59,931 nt of DNA from Clostridia bacterium. Lineage in GTDB: Bacteria; Bacillota; TC1; UBA5767. The translations under genes and the position numbers were made by a program. Numbering within the stretch: the first letter of the stretch is position 1; each line of letters begins with the position of its first letter. This document shows, piece by piece, positions 26,057-35,209 of this stretch. The notes under the pieces are model-generated. The model saw only the letters and a program-made list of their open reading frames with translations, did no database searches and had not been told where the DNA came from. The DNA lies in assembly GCA_030625965.1 (NCBI GenBank), contig DAOUPV010000007.1, positions 1-59,931 on the forward strand, written 5' to 3'.

Positions 26057-26261
26057 ATACAACCTACTCTTTCGTAACCTGCCCTTTATTTTCTCATAAA
26101 TCGCCCAGAATATCCATCTTTTTCGTCCAAATCCGGCTCTGTGGAAGCCCTCTTTACAGACATGGATAGTTTGCGTTGTAGTTTGGGGTGAAAAAGGAGA
26201 TAGGCCCCTAGAAAGAGACGTTTTCTGGTTTGATAAAGTTCCCCCTCCCTTACATAAACGC

Positions 26262-26294
26262 AACAAAGGGTGCTCGCCAATAGCGACCACCCTT
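26262..26294 (-). terminator. Terminator-like hairpin after tetR
   Basis: On the minus strand AAGGGTGGTCGC and GCGAGCACCCTT (26266-26294) pair around a five-base loop, with one mismatch, and TTTGTTG follows. The T-run is short. It begins 18 bases after the tetR stop and would separate the efflux operon from the SLH protease gene. Confidence 0.6.
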
Positions 26295-26311
26295 CGTAAC
26301 GTTCTTAGTGT

Positions 26312-26893
26312 TCAGGCTTGAACGGTTCCAATTCCGTCAAACAACATCTCCACATACTGTCCAGCCCGCCCATGCGGATCCATATCTTCCTCAAAAGGCC
26401 CATGGCACAGGACCGGCAGACCAATGGCCAACAGCCTCTGCAATTCCTGCTTGGGCACATCTTTTTTGATGCTACCCTCTTCAATGCCCTTATCAATCAG
26501 CTGCTGGAACAGCTCCATAATACTCTCACCGATATCCTGGAATGGTCTGTCCCTCTTCAAAGACCAGATCTTCTCCATCAATCGGAGACCCTTGACCCTG
26601 GCTCGCATTTCCATGCTCAAACGGATCTGGGTTTCGTAAAGGGCGATTATCCGCTCCTTCACCGGTATATCCAGAACAGTTGCTTCCCGCATCTGCTGCA
26701 AATATGTCTCCAGTATATAATCGAAGAGCTGACGATATAGTACATCCTTACTTTCGAAATACTCGTAGACCGTACCCTTGCCGACCCCCGCCTGTCTGGC
26801 GATGTCAATCATCTTCACATCATGAAAATCACTGGTGGAAAAGCATTCGAAAGCACCTTCCAAAATCTTTCTTCTCGTTTCTATTCTGCCCAT
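26312..26893 (-). CDS. TetR family repressor, last gene of the RND efflux operon
   Basis: This is a DNA-binding repressor of 193 residues. The helix-turn-helix spans about 24-45 (VKMIDIARQAGVGKGTVYEYFESKD), the classic TetR sequence. The C-terminal domain is helical and would bind a ligand, probably a pump substrate. The gene starts seven bases after the TolC-like gene, so it is co-transcribed with the pump. Two palindromes containing TGACC/GGTCA overlap or flank the operon promoter near 32283-32352 and are its likely operators, which would give autoregulation. The inducer is unknown. Confidence 0.93.
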   Translation of the reverse strand: MGRIETRRKILEGAFECFSTSDFHDVKMIDIARQAGVGKGTVYEYFESKDVLYRQLFDYILETYLQQMREATVLDIPVKERIIALYETQIRLSMEMRARVKGLRLMEKIWSLKRDRPFQDIGESIMELFQQLIDKGIEEGSIKKDVPKQELQRLLAIGLPVLCHGPFEEDMDPHGRAGQYVEMLFDGIGTVQA

Positions 26894-26900
26894 GATACAC

Positions 26901-28046
26901 CTACATGAACAGAGAGTAGGCGAAGGATGCCTTGACCAATTCGTAGGTCAGAAGCATGGAAGTGGCTGCATCCTCAGCCTCTGCCAAAGCGCCCTCCGCT
27001 TCTTCCATCTCAAGCCTAGTCGCCATCCCTTCCTGGTAACGCAGCTTCACGACCCGGTAGTTCTCCTTGGAGTACTTCACATTCTCCTCAAAGGAGAGAT
27101 AGGCTTCCTCGGTAGCTGCCAGGTTGGTGTAGGCGGAGCGGATCTTTTGCTCACTCTGTTGCAGCTGGGATTCATACTGCAGTTTTGCTTCCAACATGGT
27201 ATATTTCTGTTCCTTGTAGATATTGGTGTTGGTGGTGTAAAAGGCATCCGCCAGAGCATATCCAGTCATGGCGATCTCATAGGCGCCCTTGCTTCCGAGT
27301 AGAGCTACATCCTTGCTCATACCTTCAGCGATTGCCGTGTCTAGATCGACCGTCACCGGTTCATGGGTGAATCCATCCGTTGCTACGACTGGTGTGTTGA
27401 GTTGTAGTGACAGTTGGGCTGCTATGTCCATCATTGCATTCTGATGACTTGCCCGTTTTCCGGCTAGGGCAGCTTCCTTGCCCGCCACCAGTGCTTCTGC
27501 ACCCATGACCTCACCTTGTGACACCATGCCCGCTTTGAGGAATGATTCAGTGATGCGCAACTGCTCCTGGGCCCGTGTAAGGGCGTTCTCGGCATTTTCA
27601 AGTGACGCCTGGGCCTTCAAGAGTTCGTAATAGTTGTTCTGTATGCCGAACATAATAGCGTTCTCAGTCAGCTCATATGTCGCCTCAGCGATCTGCAAAC
27701 CCACTTCGGTTGCTTTCTTGCCCACATACTTGCCTAGTGCCCGCTCATAGTTGCTGGCGTAAGGACTGTAGGCGCTGGTTGAAATTTTGTCTGAATCCCT
27801 TTTCTGCTTGCGGTCCAGGAACTTGGCCTTGTCAAGACCCACATCGGAGAGTTCCAGGTCCGGGTTGCCCTCTAGAGTCATAGTCTTGGCCTCTTCCAGA
27901 GTCAATGTGATTTCTGCCTGGGGCTCGGTCACCACCGAAGGAATCTCATAGTTAAATTGATATTTCTCATCTGCCGTCACCGGCATGGTTACCACCAAAG
28001 TGATCAGCAAACATATGATTCCTGCTATCAAAATTTTCTTCTTCAT
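26901..28046 (-). CDS. TolC-like family protein of the RND operon
   Basis: TolC-family proteins form outer-membrane channels in diderms; here a relative of 381 residues is coded with an RND pump. It has a signal peptide (1-25, ending PVTA) and long helical segments with the family's internal repeat (EEAKTMTLEGNPDLELSDVGLDKAK; LEMEEAEGALAEAEDAATSMLLTYE). It is shorter than E. coli TolC (about 470 mature residues), and I see no lipobox. The start overlaps the pump stop as ATGA. In a single-membrane cell it cannot span an outer membrane, so it may act as a coiled-coil extension of the adaptor through the wall. Confidence 0.85.
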   Translation of the reverse strand: MKKKILIAGIICLLITLVVTMPVTADEKYQFNYEIPSVVTEPQAEITLTLEEAKTMTLEGNPDLELSDVGLDKAKFLDRKQKRDSDKISTSAYSPYASNYERALGKYVGKKATEVGLQIAEATYELTENAIMFGIQNNYYELLKAQASLENAENALTRAQEQLRITESFLKAGMVSQGEVMGAEALVAGKEAALAGKRASHQNAMMDIAAQLSLQLNTPVVATDGFTHEPVTVDLDTAIAEGMSKDVALLGSKGAYEIAMTGYALADAFYTTNTNIYKEQKYTMLEAKLQYESQLQQSEQKIRSAYTNLAATEEAYLSFEENVKYSKENYRVVKLRYQEGMATRLEMEEAEGALAEAEDAATSMLLTYELVKASFAYSLFM

Positions 28047-31000
28047 TGCGCTACCTCCTCTTGAACCTTCATATTCTTTCTTTTCTTCCTAGCAGCTCGT
28101 TTTTCCTTCATTTGATCAAAAATCGAATAAATCACAGGGATGAACACCAGGGTGATCAAGGTCGAAACTGCCAGTCCCCCGATGATGGCTACGCCCAGCG
28201 GTGCGAACATCTCACCGCCGTCACCGAGTCCCATGGCCAATGGAATCATGGCCAGGATGGTAGTCAGTGTCGTCATGATGATGGGACGCAGACGGGCTGA
28301 AGCCGCATTGATGATGGCTTCTCCCGATTCCATCCCGCCATTTTTCAACCGGTTGATATAGTCGATCAGCACGATGGCGTTATTCACTACGATCCCTACC
28401 AGCATGACGATCCCGATGAAGGACACCACATTCAGCGTCTGGTTGGTGATCAACAGCGACCAGATCACGCCGATGATGGTAAATGGCAAGGTGAACATAA
28501 TGATGAATGGATAGAGAAACGACTCGAACTGGGATGCCAGAATCATGTATACCAAGGCGATGGCCAAGAGTACGACCAGCGACAGGTCGGCGAATGTCTC
28601 CGCCATCTGCTCCGCCGTACCGCCGAATACGATATCATAACCCTCAGGCAGGACCACATTCTCGTCGATGGATCCTTGGATGTCGGTCACCACGCTGTTC
28701 AGATCCCGTCCGAATATGTCCCCGGAAACAGTCACTTCCCTCACCTGGTTGTTTCTGGTAATAGTGTTGGGCGTGTTCACATTCTCAATATCCGCCACCT
28801 GGTTCAATGGCACAGAATAGCCTAGTGGGCTCATGATGTTGATGCTGCCGATTTCCTGTACGGAATCTCTAGCGTCTTCCGCCAACATGATGCGTACGTC
28901 GATTTCTTCCGATCCGGTGGTATAGCGGGTTACGGTAGATCCGCCGATGGCCATCCGGGCCGTTGAAGCGATAGTATAGGCGTTCAAACCGTATGCCGAG
29001 GCCTTTTCACGGTCGACCACGATACGCATCTCGGGACGTCTCTTGTCCAAAGACGAACTGACCTCTCTGGTTCCCTCTACGTTATCCACCAGGGTACCAA
29101 CCTGGGTCGAGAGCTCCTGCAGGGTATCGATGTCATCCCCCTTGATACTGATGGAGATTGCCGATCCCATCGACATGCCGCCCCCCATGGAATCCGCCGC
29201 ACTTACGGTGATGTCCGCTCCGGGAATCAGCACGGTGTGCTGACGGATGGTCTCCACCACCTCATCGGTTGAACGTTCCCTATCGGAGTTCAGGTACAAA
29301 TATATGCTTCCGGCGTTGGTGCTGTCACCAGAAAGCGAAATCTGCATACCACCCGATCCAATCATGGTGGCGATGGAGTCCACATCATCCATCGTTCCCA
29401 GATAGTCTTCCAGGTCCGCAATGACAGCTGATGTCTCCGCCAGCTTGGTGCCGGTTGGCATGGTCACACTTACGGTAACCTGTCCCTCATCCGAAGCCGG
29501 AAAGAACTCCTGGCCCACAAAGGGAATCAAGAAGAGGCTGGCTACGAAAATCCCGCTGAATATGATGACAATCCTCCGCTTGTGTATTAATGCATATGAC
29601 AGAAATCTTCCATGTGCATGATTCAGTGCCTCAAAGTTCTTGTTGAAGCGAGTCAGCATTCGCTTGACCAAGCTATCCTTAGCTCGGTGATGCGCATCCA
29701 CCCGAATCATACGGGAAGACAGCATGGGCGTAGCTGTAATAGCCACGAACAATGAAGCCAGAAGCGAAAAGGAAACCGTTAGCGCCAGCTCATTGAAGAT
29801 GGTCGAAGTCATTCCCCCTGTAAAAGCGATGGGGAAGAAAACAGCCACGGTCGTCAAAGTCGAAGCAAAGATGGCCGCAGTCACTTCGCTTGCACCGATT
29901 TTGGCGGCGCCCATTCGTTCCTCACCCAACTGGTTGTGTCTGAAAATGTTCTCCAGCACAACGATGGAGTTGTCCACCATCATACCTATACCCAGTGCCA
30001 ATCCTCCAAGCGTCATGATATTGAGTGTCAGGTTGAAGAAATACATCAAGACGAAGGTGGCAATAACCGAAATGGGGATCGATAGCGCCACGATCATAGT
30101 GGAACGTACATCCCTCAGGAACAGGAACAGTACTAGAGCAGCCAGCAAAGCTCCTAACATCATGTTGGTAGCCACCGCGTTGATGACCACAACTATGTAT
30201 TCCGAAGAATCGAAGAATACGTCTACTACGAAATCCTCCGGAAGTTCTTTCTGTAATCTGGCCATCTCAGCCTTTACATCGTCGGCAACCGCCACGGTGT
30301 TGGCACCGGACTGCTTGTTGACCGACAGGGAGATGGCTTCCTTGCCATTCATCTTAGAGATAGCGTTCTGCTCCTTGTAACCGTCGGTTACCTGAGCCAC
30401 ATCCCCCACCCTGACTGCCGCACCCATCGGGGTATTGATGATGACCTGTGAAATTTCCGATGGATCCTGGAATTCACCCTCTACGTTGATGATCAGGTCC
30501 TTACTACCTTTCTCCACCAGTCCAGCCGACATGCTAATATTATCAGACTGGATGGCCTGCATGACCTGGCCCATAGTCAGTCCGTAACTGTTCAACTTGG
30601 CCGGATCCAACACGACCGAGATTTCCCGGGTCTTGCCGCCGGTCAGTGAGACGCTGGCCACACCTTCGATACGTTCAAGCCTGGATATCATCGTATCCTC
30701 TACGATGCTCTTGATCTCTTCAGTATCCCGATTGCCGGTTACAGCAAACTGCATGATGGGCATCATGTTGGGGTCTAGCTGCATAACCATGGGATTTGTA
30801 GCATCCTCTGGCAGGTAGCCCTCGATCATATCTATCTTCTCACGCATCTCCAACGTCGCATCAGACATATCCGTATCCCAGTCGAATTCGACCAGAAGCA
30901 GCGAATTGCCAACGCTGGAATAAGACGTAATATTCTCAATATCCGACGTAGTAGCCAAAGAACTCTCCAGCGGTTTGGTGATGATGTTCTCCATCTCCTG

Positions 31001-31168
31001 CGGTGATGCCCCTGAGTAGCTGGTCGTCACGATAGCGATGGGCAGATTCATTTCCGGCATCAGGTCCAAGCTGATTCCTGACAGTGACACGGCACCCAGG
31101 ACCACCACTGCTATCAGCAGCATGATGATGGTCACCGGACGGTCTACACTGAAATGCGAAATTCTCAT
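28043..31168 (-). CDS. RND efflux pump, HAE-1/AcrB-like inner membrane subunit
   Basis: This is a proton-driven exporter of hydrophobic or amphiphilic compounds. The 1041-residue protein shows the RND duplication: a helix at about 12-30, a large extracytoplasmic porter domain, six helices (about 330-530), a second porter domain, and a final block of helices. The conserved first-loop GGLALGIGMMVDNSIVVLENI holds the proton-relay Asp. The start overlaps the adaptor stop as TAATG, so the genes are coupled. The substrate cannot be predicted. Such pumps are found in Clostridia with or without outer membranes. Confidence 0.95.
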   Translation of the reverse strand: MRISHFSVDRPVTIIMLLIAVVVLGAVSLSGISLDLMPEMNLPIAIVTTSYSGASPQEMENIITKPLESSLATTSDIENITSYSSVGNSLLLVEFDWDTDMSDATLEMREKIDMIEGYLPEDATNPMVMQLDPNMMPIMQFAVTGNRDTEEIKSIVEDTMISRLERIEGVASVSLTGGKTREISVVLDPAKLNSYGLTMGQVMQAIQSDNISMSAGLVEKGSKDLIINVEGEFQDPSEISQVIINTPMGAAVRVGDVAQVTDGYKEQNAISKMNGKEAISLSVNKQSGANTVAVADDVKAEMARLQKELPEDFVVDVFFDSSEYIVVVINAVATNMMLGALLAALVLFLFLRDVRSTMIVALSIPISVIATFVLMYFFNLTLNIMTLGGLALGIGMMVDNSIVVLENIFRHNQLGEERMGAAKIGASEVTAAIFASTLTTVAVFFPIAFTGGMTSTIFNELALTVSFSLLASLFVAITATPMLSSRMIRVDAHHRAKDSLVKRMLTRFNKNFEALNHAHGRFLSYALIHKRRIVIIFSGIFVASLFLIPFVGQEFFPASDEGQVTVSVTMPTGTKLAETSAVIADLEDYLGTMDDVDSIATMIGSGGMQISLSGDSTNAGSIYLYLNSDRERSTDEVVETIRQHTVLIPGADITVSAADSMGGGMSMGSAISISIKGDDIDTLQELSTQVGTLVDNVEGTREVSSSLDKRRPEMRIVVDREKASAYGLNAYTIASTARMAIGGSTVTRYTTGSEEIDVRIMLAEDARDSVQEIGSINIMSPLGYSVPLNQVADIENVNTPNTITRNNQVREVTVSGDIFGRDLNSVVTDIQGSIDENVVLPEGYDIVFGGTAEQMAETFADLSLVVLLAIALVYMILASQFESFLYPFIIMFTLPFTIIGVIWSLLITNQTLNVVSFIGIVMLVGIVVNNAIVLIDYINRLKNGGMESGEAIINAASARLRPIIMTTLTTILAMIPLAMGLGDGGEMFAPLGVAIIGGLAVSTLITLVFIPVIYSIFDQMKEKRAARKKRKNMKVQEEVAQ

Positions 31169-32250
31169 TACTCGGCCCCCTCTTCGATTACACGGACCGC
31201 AACGCCATCACTGAGGCGTTCCTTACCCAGAACCACAATCTTCTCGCCCTGACTCAGTTCCCCGCTGATTACGGCATTCTCACCGTTGGTAAGCAGAACC
31301 TCTACTGACACCTCACGCACTGTCTCACCTTCCAGAACGAATACTACAGATCTTTCAGCAGTGTAGCGGATAGCGTCCTCAGATACGATCAGGCCATCAT
31401 CAATTTTCTCCTGCACCAGGTTGATGACGCAAGACATACCGGACTTGATAAGCTCCTCCGGATTGTCGACCTGCACCTTGACAGGAAATGCTTTGGTCAT
31501 AGAGTCCGCCTGGGGGCTGGCCTCAATGATGGTACCGCTGAACGGTTCCGCACTAATCGATTCGAACCAGATATCGATGGTCTTGCCGACCTCTACTTGG
31601 TTGATCTGCTTCTCGCTCAGTCCGAACGAAGCATCTACACTGGAAAGATCGATAACTGAAACGATGGGCATTGCAGGACTGGCCGTCTGGCCCACTTGGG
31701 CGTTAACGTAACCGACTACACCGTCCATAGGCGCAGTGATATTGACCTTTTCCAAGGCAGCCTTGGCCATGTCCAGTGCCACTCTTGCCTGCTCAAAGGA
31801 TCCATCACGGATCAGTTCGTACTGGCTCTTGCTGGCATCAAACTGCTGCTTGGACACAGCGCCCTCCTGATATAGTCTAGACGTCTTCTCATAGGCGTCC
31901 TTGGCGTTCGTCAGCTGTAGCCTGACCATAGTGTAATTCGCGTTGGCCTGCTTGATCTGCTGCTCCACGCTCTCGGCGTCCAGTTTCACCAGCAGATCTC
32001 CCTCGCTGACGCGGGATCCAGCGCTGACTAGGATCTGGTCCACTTCCGCGGGAACTCCTGCTACGATGGCCACTTCTTCCGTGGCCTTAGCCGTTCCGTT
32101 CAACCTATCCGAGATGGTCAGCATTCCCTGCTCCACCACCTGGGTGGTCACGGCAACACGGAATTCCTCCTCGGCCACCGGTTCGGAACCGCAGCCAGTG
32201 ACTAAAAATGTGAGCAGTAATACCAATATTATCCAGCTTATTTTTTTCAT
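31168..32250 (-). CDS. RND efflux membrane-fusion (adaptor) lipoprotein
   Basis: This 360-residue protein is the HlyD/AcrA-like adaptor that couples the pump to its partner. It has a lipoprotein signal peptide with the lipobox LVTGC (Cys20). The biotinyl-lipoyl-like segment lies near 65-100 (ILVSAGSRVSEGDLLVKLDAE), a helical hairpin at about 100-170, and the beta-barrel and membrane-proximal domains follow (SIDLSSVDASFGLSEKQINQVEVGKT). It is the first gene of the four-gene operon. The start follows a GGGGAG site. Lipid anchoring is usual for adaptors in Gram-positive bacteria. Confidence 0.94.
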   Translation of the reverse strand: MKKISWIILVLLLTFLVTGCGSEPVAEEEFRVAVTTQVVEQGMLTISDRLNGTAKATEEVAIVAGVPAEVDQILVSAGSRVSEGDLLVKLDAESVEQQIKQANANYTMVRLQLTNAKDAYEKTSRLYQEGAVSKQQFDASKSQYELIRDGSFEQARVALDMAKAALEKVNITAPMDGVVGYVNAQVGQTASPAMPIVSVIDLSSVDASFGLSEKQINQVEVGKTIDIWFESISAEPFSGTIIEASPQADSMTKAFPVKVQVDNPEELIKSGMSCVINLVQEKIDDGLIVSEDAIRYTAERSVVFVLEGETVREVSVEVLLTNGENAVISGELSQGEKIVVLGKERLSDGVAVRVIEEGAE

Positions 32251-32282
32251 CGTTGTCTCCCCTTTTTAATTGCTTTCAACCT

Positions 32283-32311
32283 ATCCTACCAATAACTGAC
32301 CCGCGGGTCAA
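32283..32311 (-). promoter_or_regulatory. Promoter of the RND efflux operon
   Basis: On the minus strand TTGACC (32306-32311) and TAGGAT (32283-32288) are 17 bases apart, close to the sigma-A consensus. The predicted transcript starts some 25 bases before the adaptor ATG. The -35 overlaps a perfect palindrome, so a bound repressor would block polymerase. Confidence 0.8.
32297..32310. promoter_or_regulatory. Operator O1 (palindrome TGACCCGCGGGTCA)
   Basis: This is a perfect 14-base palindrome that covers most of the -35 element and the first spacer bases of the RND promoter. Its half-site TGACC recurs in O2. It is the likely binding site of the TetR protein coded at the end of the operon. Confidence 0.75.
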
Positions 32312-32320
32312 TTAATTTCA

Positions 32321-32352
32321 AATAGAAACTGACCCTCCGGTCAGTTTCTATT
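32321..32352. promoter_or_regulatory. Operator O2 (14-base inverted repeat)
   Basis: A perfect 14-base inverted repeat (AATAGAAACTGACC and its complement, 32321-32334 and 32339-32352) with a four-base centre lies just upstream of the RND -35. It shares the ACTGACCC core with O1 at a 34-base spacing, which would put two repressor dimers on one face of the helix if they cooperate. Confidence 0.7.
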
Positions 32353-32437
32353 GTCTTCCCTTTTAAAAGCATGTTACCTGTGCCCTTGTAGCAATTACCT
32401 TAATGCACTCCCACTCTCCACTCCCAGTATATCTCTG

Positions 32438-32446
32438 TGCTATAAT
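32438..32446 (+). promoter_or_regulatory. Extended -10 promoter for the ATP-grasp remnant genes
   Basis: TGCTATAAT at 32438-32446 is a perfect extended -10 without a recognisable -35. The first coding start is at 32477, with a GGGGG site, so the leader would be about 25 bases. Confidence 0.5.
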
Positions 32447-32476
32447 TATAATAGCTAAACACGTCAGGGGGCAATC

Positions 32477-33483
32477 ATGAAACTAAGCGTAACAATGCCC
32501 GTTTACAATAACGCACCTTACCTGGAGGAGACCATCCGTAGCATTCTGGATCAGACCTACCGGGATTTCGAGTTCATCATCCTGGATGACGCTTCAACGG
32601 ACGGGAGTCCGGAAATTATCGAGCGCCTGGCCCTATACTTCCGTTTCTTCCTGAAGGGCCGCTTATTCTCGGATGAAACTGTGCTGAAACGCCAATTCAA
32701 GAAAAAAATCGGCCGCACGCTTGATTTCAAAGAGCCCCGCGCGTTGAACGATAAGCTGGTCTGGCTCAATCTGAACTGGGAGCGTGAGCTGGCGCATCGC
32801 TACTGTGACAAGTACCTGGTGCGAGACTATATAGCGGACCGAATCGGACCGGAAGTGCGGAATGAGCTGTACGGCGTCTACGAGTCAGTGAACGAGATCG
32901 ACCTGTCATCCCTACCAGACCGGTTCATCCTGAAAATCACCCACGGCTCAGGTTGGAACATAGTCTGCCAGGACAAAGCCAGCTTCGACTGGGAAACGCG
33001 CGGGCCAATCTGGATACCTTGATGCATCTGGACTACTACCACCAGAACCGGGAACCCATATACCGCAGCCTGAAACTGCGCATCCTCTGCGAGCGTCACC
33101 TGCCGGTGGATCCTGATGATGTCATCGATTACAAGCTCTTCTGCCTGAACGGAGAACCTTACTTCACCTTCGTCTGTTTCGACCGCCGACGCGGCCTCAA
33201 GATGGATTACTACGATCTGGATTGGAACAAACATCCCATCCAAAAGCACTATCCGATCAGCGACATCCTGATGCCGAAGCCTGCACATTATGACCGGATG
33301 CTAGAATATGCCAGAAAGCTGGCAGCCCCGTTCCCCTTCGTGCGGGTGGACTTCTACGAGGCCTGGGACCAGATCATATTCGGAGAACTGACTTTCGTAC
33401 CGGAAACCGGCATGGGTGCCTTCACGCCGGAAATCCACGATTACGACATGGACGACGCACTGCAACTGCCTGTACGGTGTTAA
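32477..33483 (+). pseudogene. GT2 glycosyltransferase start fused to a TupA-like ATP-grasp, frameshifted
   Basis: The first 52 codons read as the N-terminus of a family-2 glycosyltransferase (VTMPVYNNAPYLEETIRSIL, FIILDDASTDGS) and then pass directly into a TupA-like ATP-grasp protein (FKEPRALNDKLVWLNL, LPDRFILKITHGSGWN). The rest of the transferase is missing, as if lost by an in-frame deletion. At about 32998 one base is missing: restoring a G after GAAAC gives a continuous frame WETARANLDTLMHLDYYH that runs on to the stop at 33483. The downstream half carries YKLFCLNGEPYFTFVCFDR and FVRVDFYEAWDQIIFGELTF, which are typical ATP-grasp blocks. TupA-like proteins are linked to teichuronopeptide or exopolysaccharide synthesis. 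It could be decay or an assembly error; the GT2 fusion suggests decay. Confidence 0.82.
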
Positions 33484-33500
33484 ACCTAAAGGAGAAGAAT

Positions 33501-34558
33501 ATGTCTCAAAGCTCATCATTCATCCAATTCCTAAAAGACAGCGAACAGCAGGCCTTACACCTGCGCAGCCACAGTGAAACCGCAAGAAAATCCGAACCAT
33601 CCTAAAGAAACACCCGGAACTGAACCGCACTCTGCAACCTGAGACCGTCAAGAAAGTTCGGACTCTGTTCGGAACCAGGGAGCCACTACACTGGCATATG
33701 GCTTACAGCGCGTTTAACGGATCAGAGGACCACCGCTACCTACCGGAAGACATCTTCTACAACCTGGTAGAACCGTCACTAAACCACGTAGGTCTTCAGC
33801 GTGCTTATGGGGACAAGAACGGCTACCGCCGCTTGTTTACTGACCTTAGATGCCCGAAAACGGTCCTAAGGAACATCTGGGGCCGCTTCTATGACGCATC
33901 GGACCGGCACATCAGTCAGGAGGAGGCCATTACGCTTCTGAATAATCATACCGGCGATTTGCCCATCAAACCCAGTATCGAAAGCGGAGGTGGCCAAAAC
34001 GTCCGCTTTCTGGACAAGAAGATGGATTACCAAGCCCTGTTCAGTCGATACGAAAGAGACTTCCTTGTCCAGGAGAAGCTGGAACAGGTCGAGGAACTGT
34101 CTCGGATCCATGCCGACTCCCTCAACACGCTGCGGATCATGACCTATAGGACCGAATCTTCCGTGTCCGCGCTCTCGACAGTAATCCGCTTTGGACAGGG
34201 AACCAGCCGTCTGGACAACCAAAGCGCCGGCGGCATATCCTGTGGCCTCAGGCAAGGCAGGCTCAATCCCTTCGCCGTGGACAAGTATGGCGGCAGATAC
34301 GAAGCCCATCCCGACAGCGGACAGCGATTCGACGGACTGCTTATCCCCGGAGCGGAAGCGGCTGAGGCGATGGCCTGCGAACTACACGGCCAGCTGGACT
34401 ACTTCCGACTGGTTTCCTGGGATATGGCACTCGGTCGAGATGCTAAGCCCTACCTGATTGAGATGAACCTGCGCTACCAGGAAATCAATTTCCATCAGTT
34501 CAACAACGGCCCGATATTCCGTGATCTGATTCATGACAATCTTATTCCACTGCGCTAA
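33501..34558 (+). pseudogene. Sugar-transfer-associated ATP-grasp gene with one frameshift
   Basis: A ribosome site (AAAGGAG) precedes an ATG at 33501 whose frame stops at 33603, while a long frame one step over covers about 33578-34558. Adding one A to the A4 run at 33587-33590 joins the two frames (SETARKIRTILKKHPELN). The restored protein of about 350 residues matches the sugar-transfer-associated ATP-grasp family: HWHMAYSAFNG, SIESGGGQNVRFL, NTLRIMTYR, AGGISCGL and a late catalytic block YLIEMNLRYQEINFHQ. Its job would be amide or ester ligation on a cell-surface sugar. It follows the TupA-like remnant by 17 bases. The rest of the frame looks undamaged, so the shift may be recent or an error in the sequence. 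Confidence 0.82.
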
Positions 34559-34560
34559 AA

Positions 34561-34587
34561 GGAGCTGCTAAGCAGCTCCTTTTTTTT
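34561..34587 (+). terminator. Strong rho-independent terminator
   Basis: GGAGCTGC and GCAGCTCC (34561-34568 and 34572-34579) form the stem, and eight T follow at 34580-34587. It lies directly after the ATP-grasp stop codon. Confidence 0.93.
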
Positions 34588-34731
34588 GCGGCTTGTCTTC
34601 CAGAAGTCCGTCTTGACCACGCCCCGGTCGGTGCACGCTGGTAAAGATCCCCCTTCTTTTCGTGCATCGCTGAACAGACCGGCAATCACGCAGAGCACCA
34701 GCAGGCTGAAAATTCGTTACTCAGAAATGAT

Positions 34732-35205
34732 CTACTTCATAGCCTCCGCCAGGCGTTCGAGCTCCTCTGGATAATCCTTTTCCATTACAATCTCCCCTTT
34801 GGCCACCTTCTTAATGATAGTCTTTTCCAAGACATTCATCTTTTCGATCTGGAAGGCACCACCCAGAAAGGCCTTGACCTTCGCCGCAGAAAGAAGCTCC
34901 GCATCGAAATTGGTTCTGAAAGCCGCCTCGGATTCTTCCTTATCCTGCATACCGCAGAGAAAGAGCCCCAAAGGTTTACTCAAAAGCTCCGCCTTGTTCT
35001 GGGCAGCAAAGCTCCGCACCTCTTTTCTCAGGCGTCCGGCATAAACTGAACCGCCCAGGATGAGTGCATCCGCATGCTGCCAGCTTCCCTTATCCTTCTG
35101 TTTCAGATCCTGCAGGGTCACTTCTGCCTCCAGTGCATCAGCCAACTGCTCCACCATCTTCCTGGTATACCCGTACTTACTGCCATATCCGATCCATATT
35201 CTCAT
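34732..35205 (-). CDS. Flavodoxin-domain protein
   Basis: This 157-residue protein has the flavodoxin fold: the FMN-phosphate loop GSKYGYTRKM begins at residue 8, and the second-loop motif LILGGSVYAGRL is at about 48-59. It resembles the HemG/flavodoxin-5 group in length and motifs. The start lies four bases after the stop of a broken TetR gene (35210-35612), so the two once formed an operon. The redox partner is unknown. The reading frame is intact, so it may still be used, though no promoter is evident close by. Confidence 0.88.
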   Translation of the reverse strand: MRIWIGYGSKYGYTRKMVEQLADALEAEVTLQDLKQKDKGSWQHADALILGGSVYAGRLRKEVRSFAAQNKAELLSKPLGLFLCGMQDKEESEAAFRTNFDAELLSAAKVKAFLGGAFQIEKMNVLEKTIIKKVAKGEIVMEKDYPEELERLAEAMK

Positions 35206-35209
35206 ATCT

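Noticed and set aside
26057-26290. A 78-codon N-terminal extension of the SLH protease
   Set aside because: The signal peptide begins at the ATG at 26056, the extension is Arg/Lys-rich and unlike an exported leader, and it covers the terminator hairpin of tetR.
34588-34731. A minus-strand open frame with a hydrophobic start (FSLLVLCVIAGLF) after the ATP-grasp terminator
   Set aside because: It has no start codon context or family match and would end inside the terminator; at most it is a worn gene tail.
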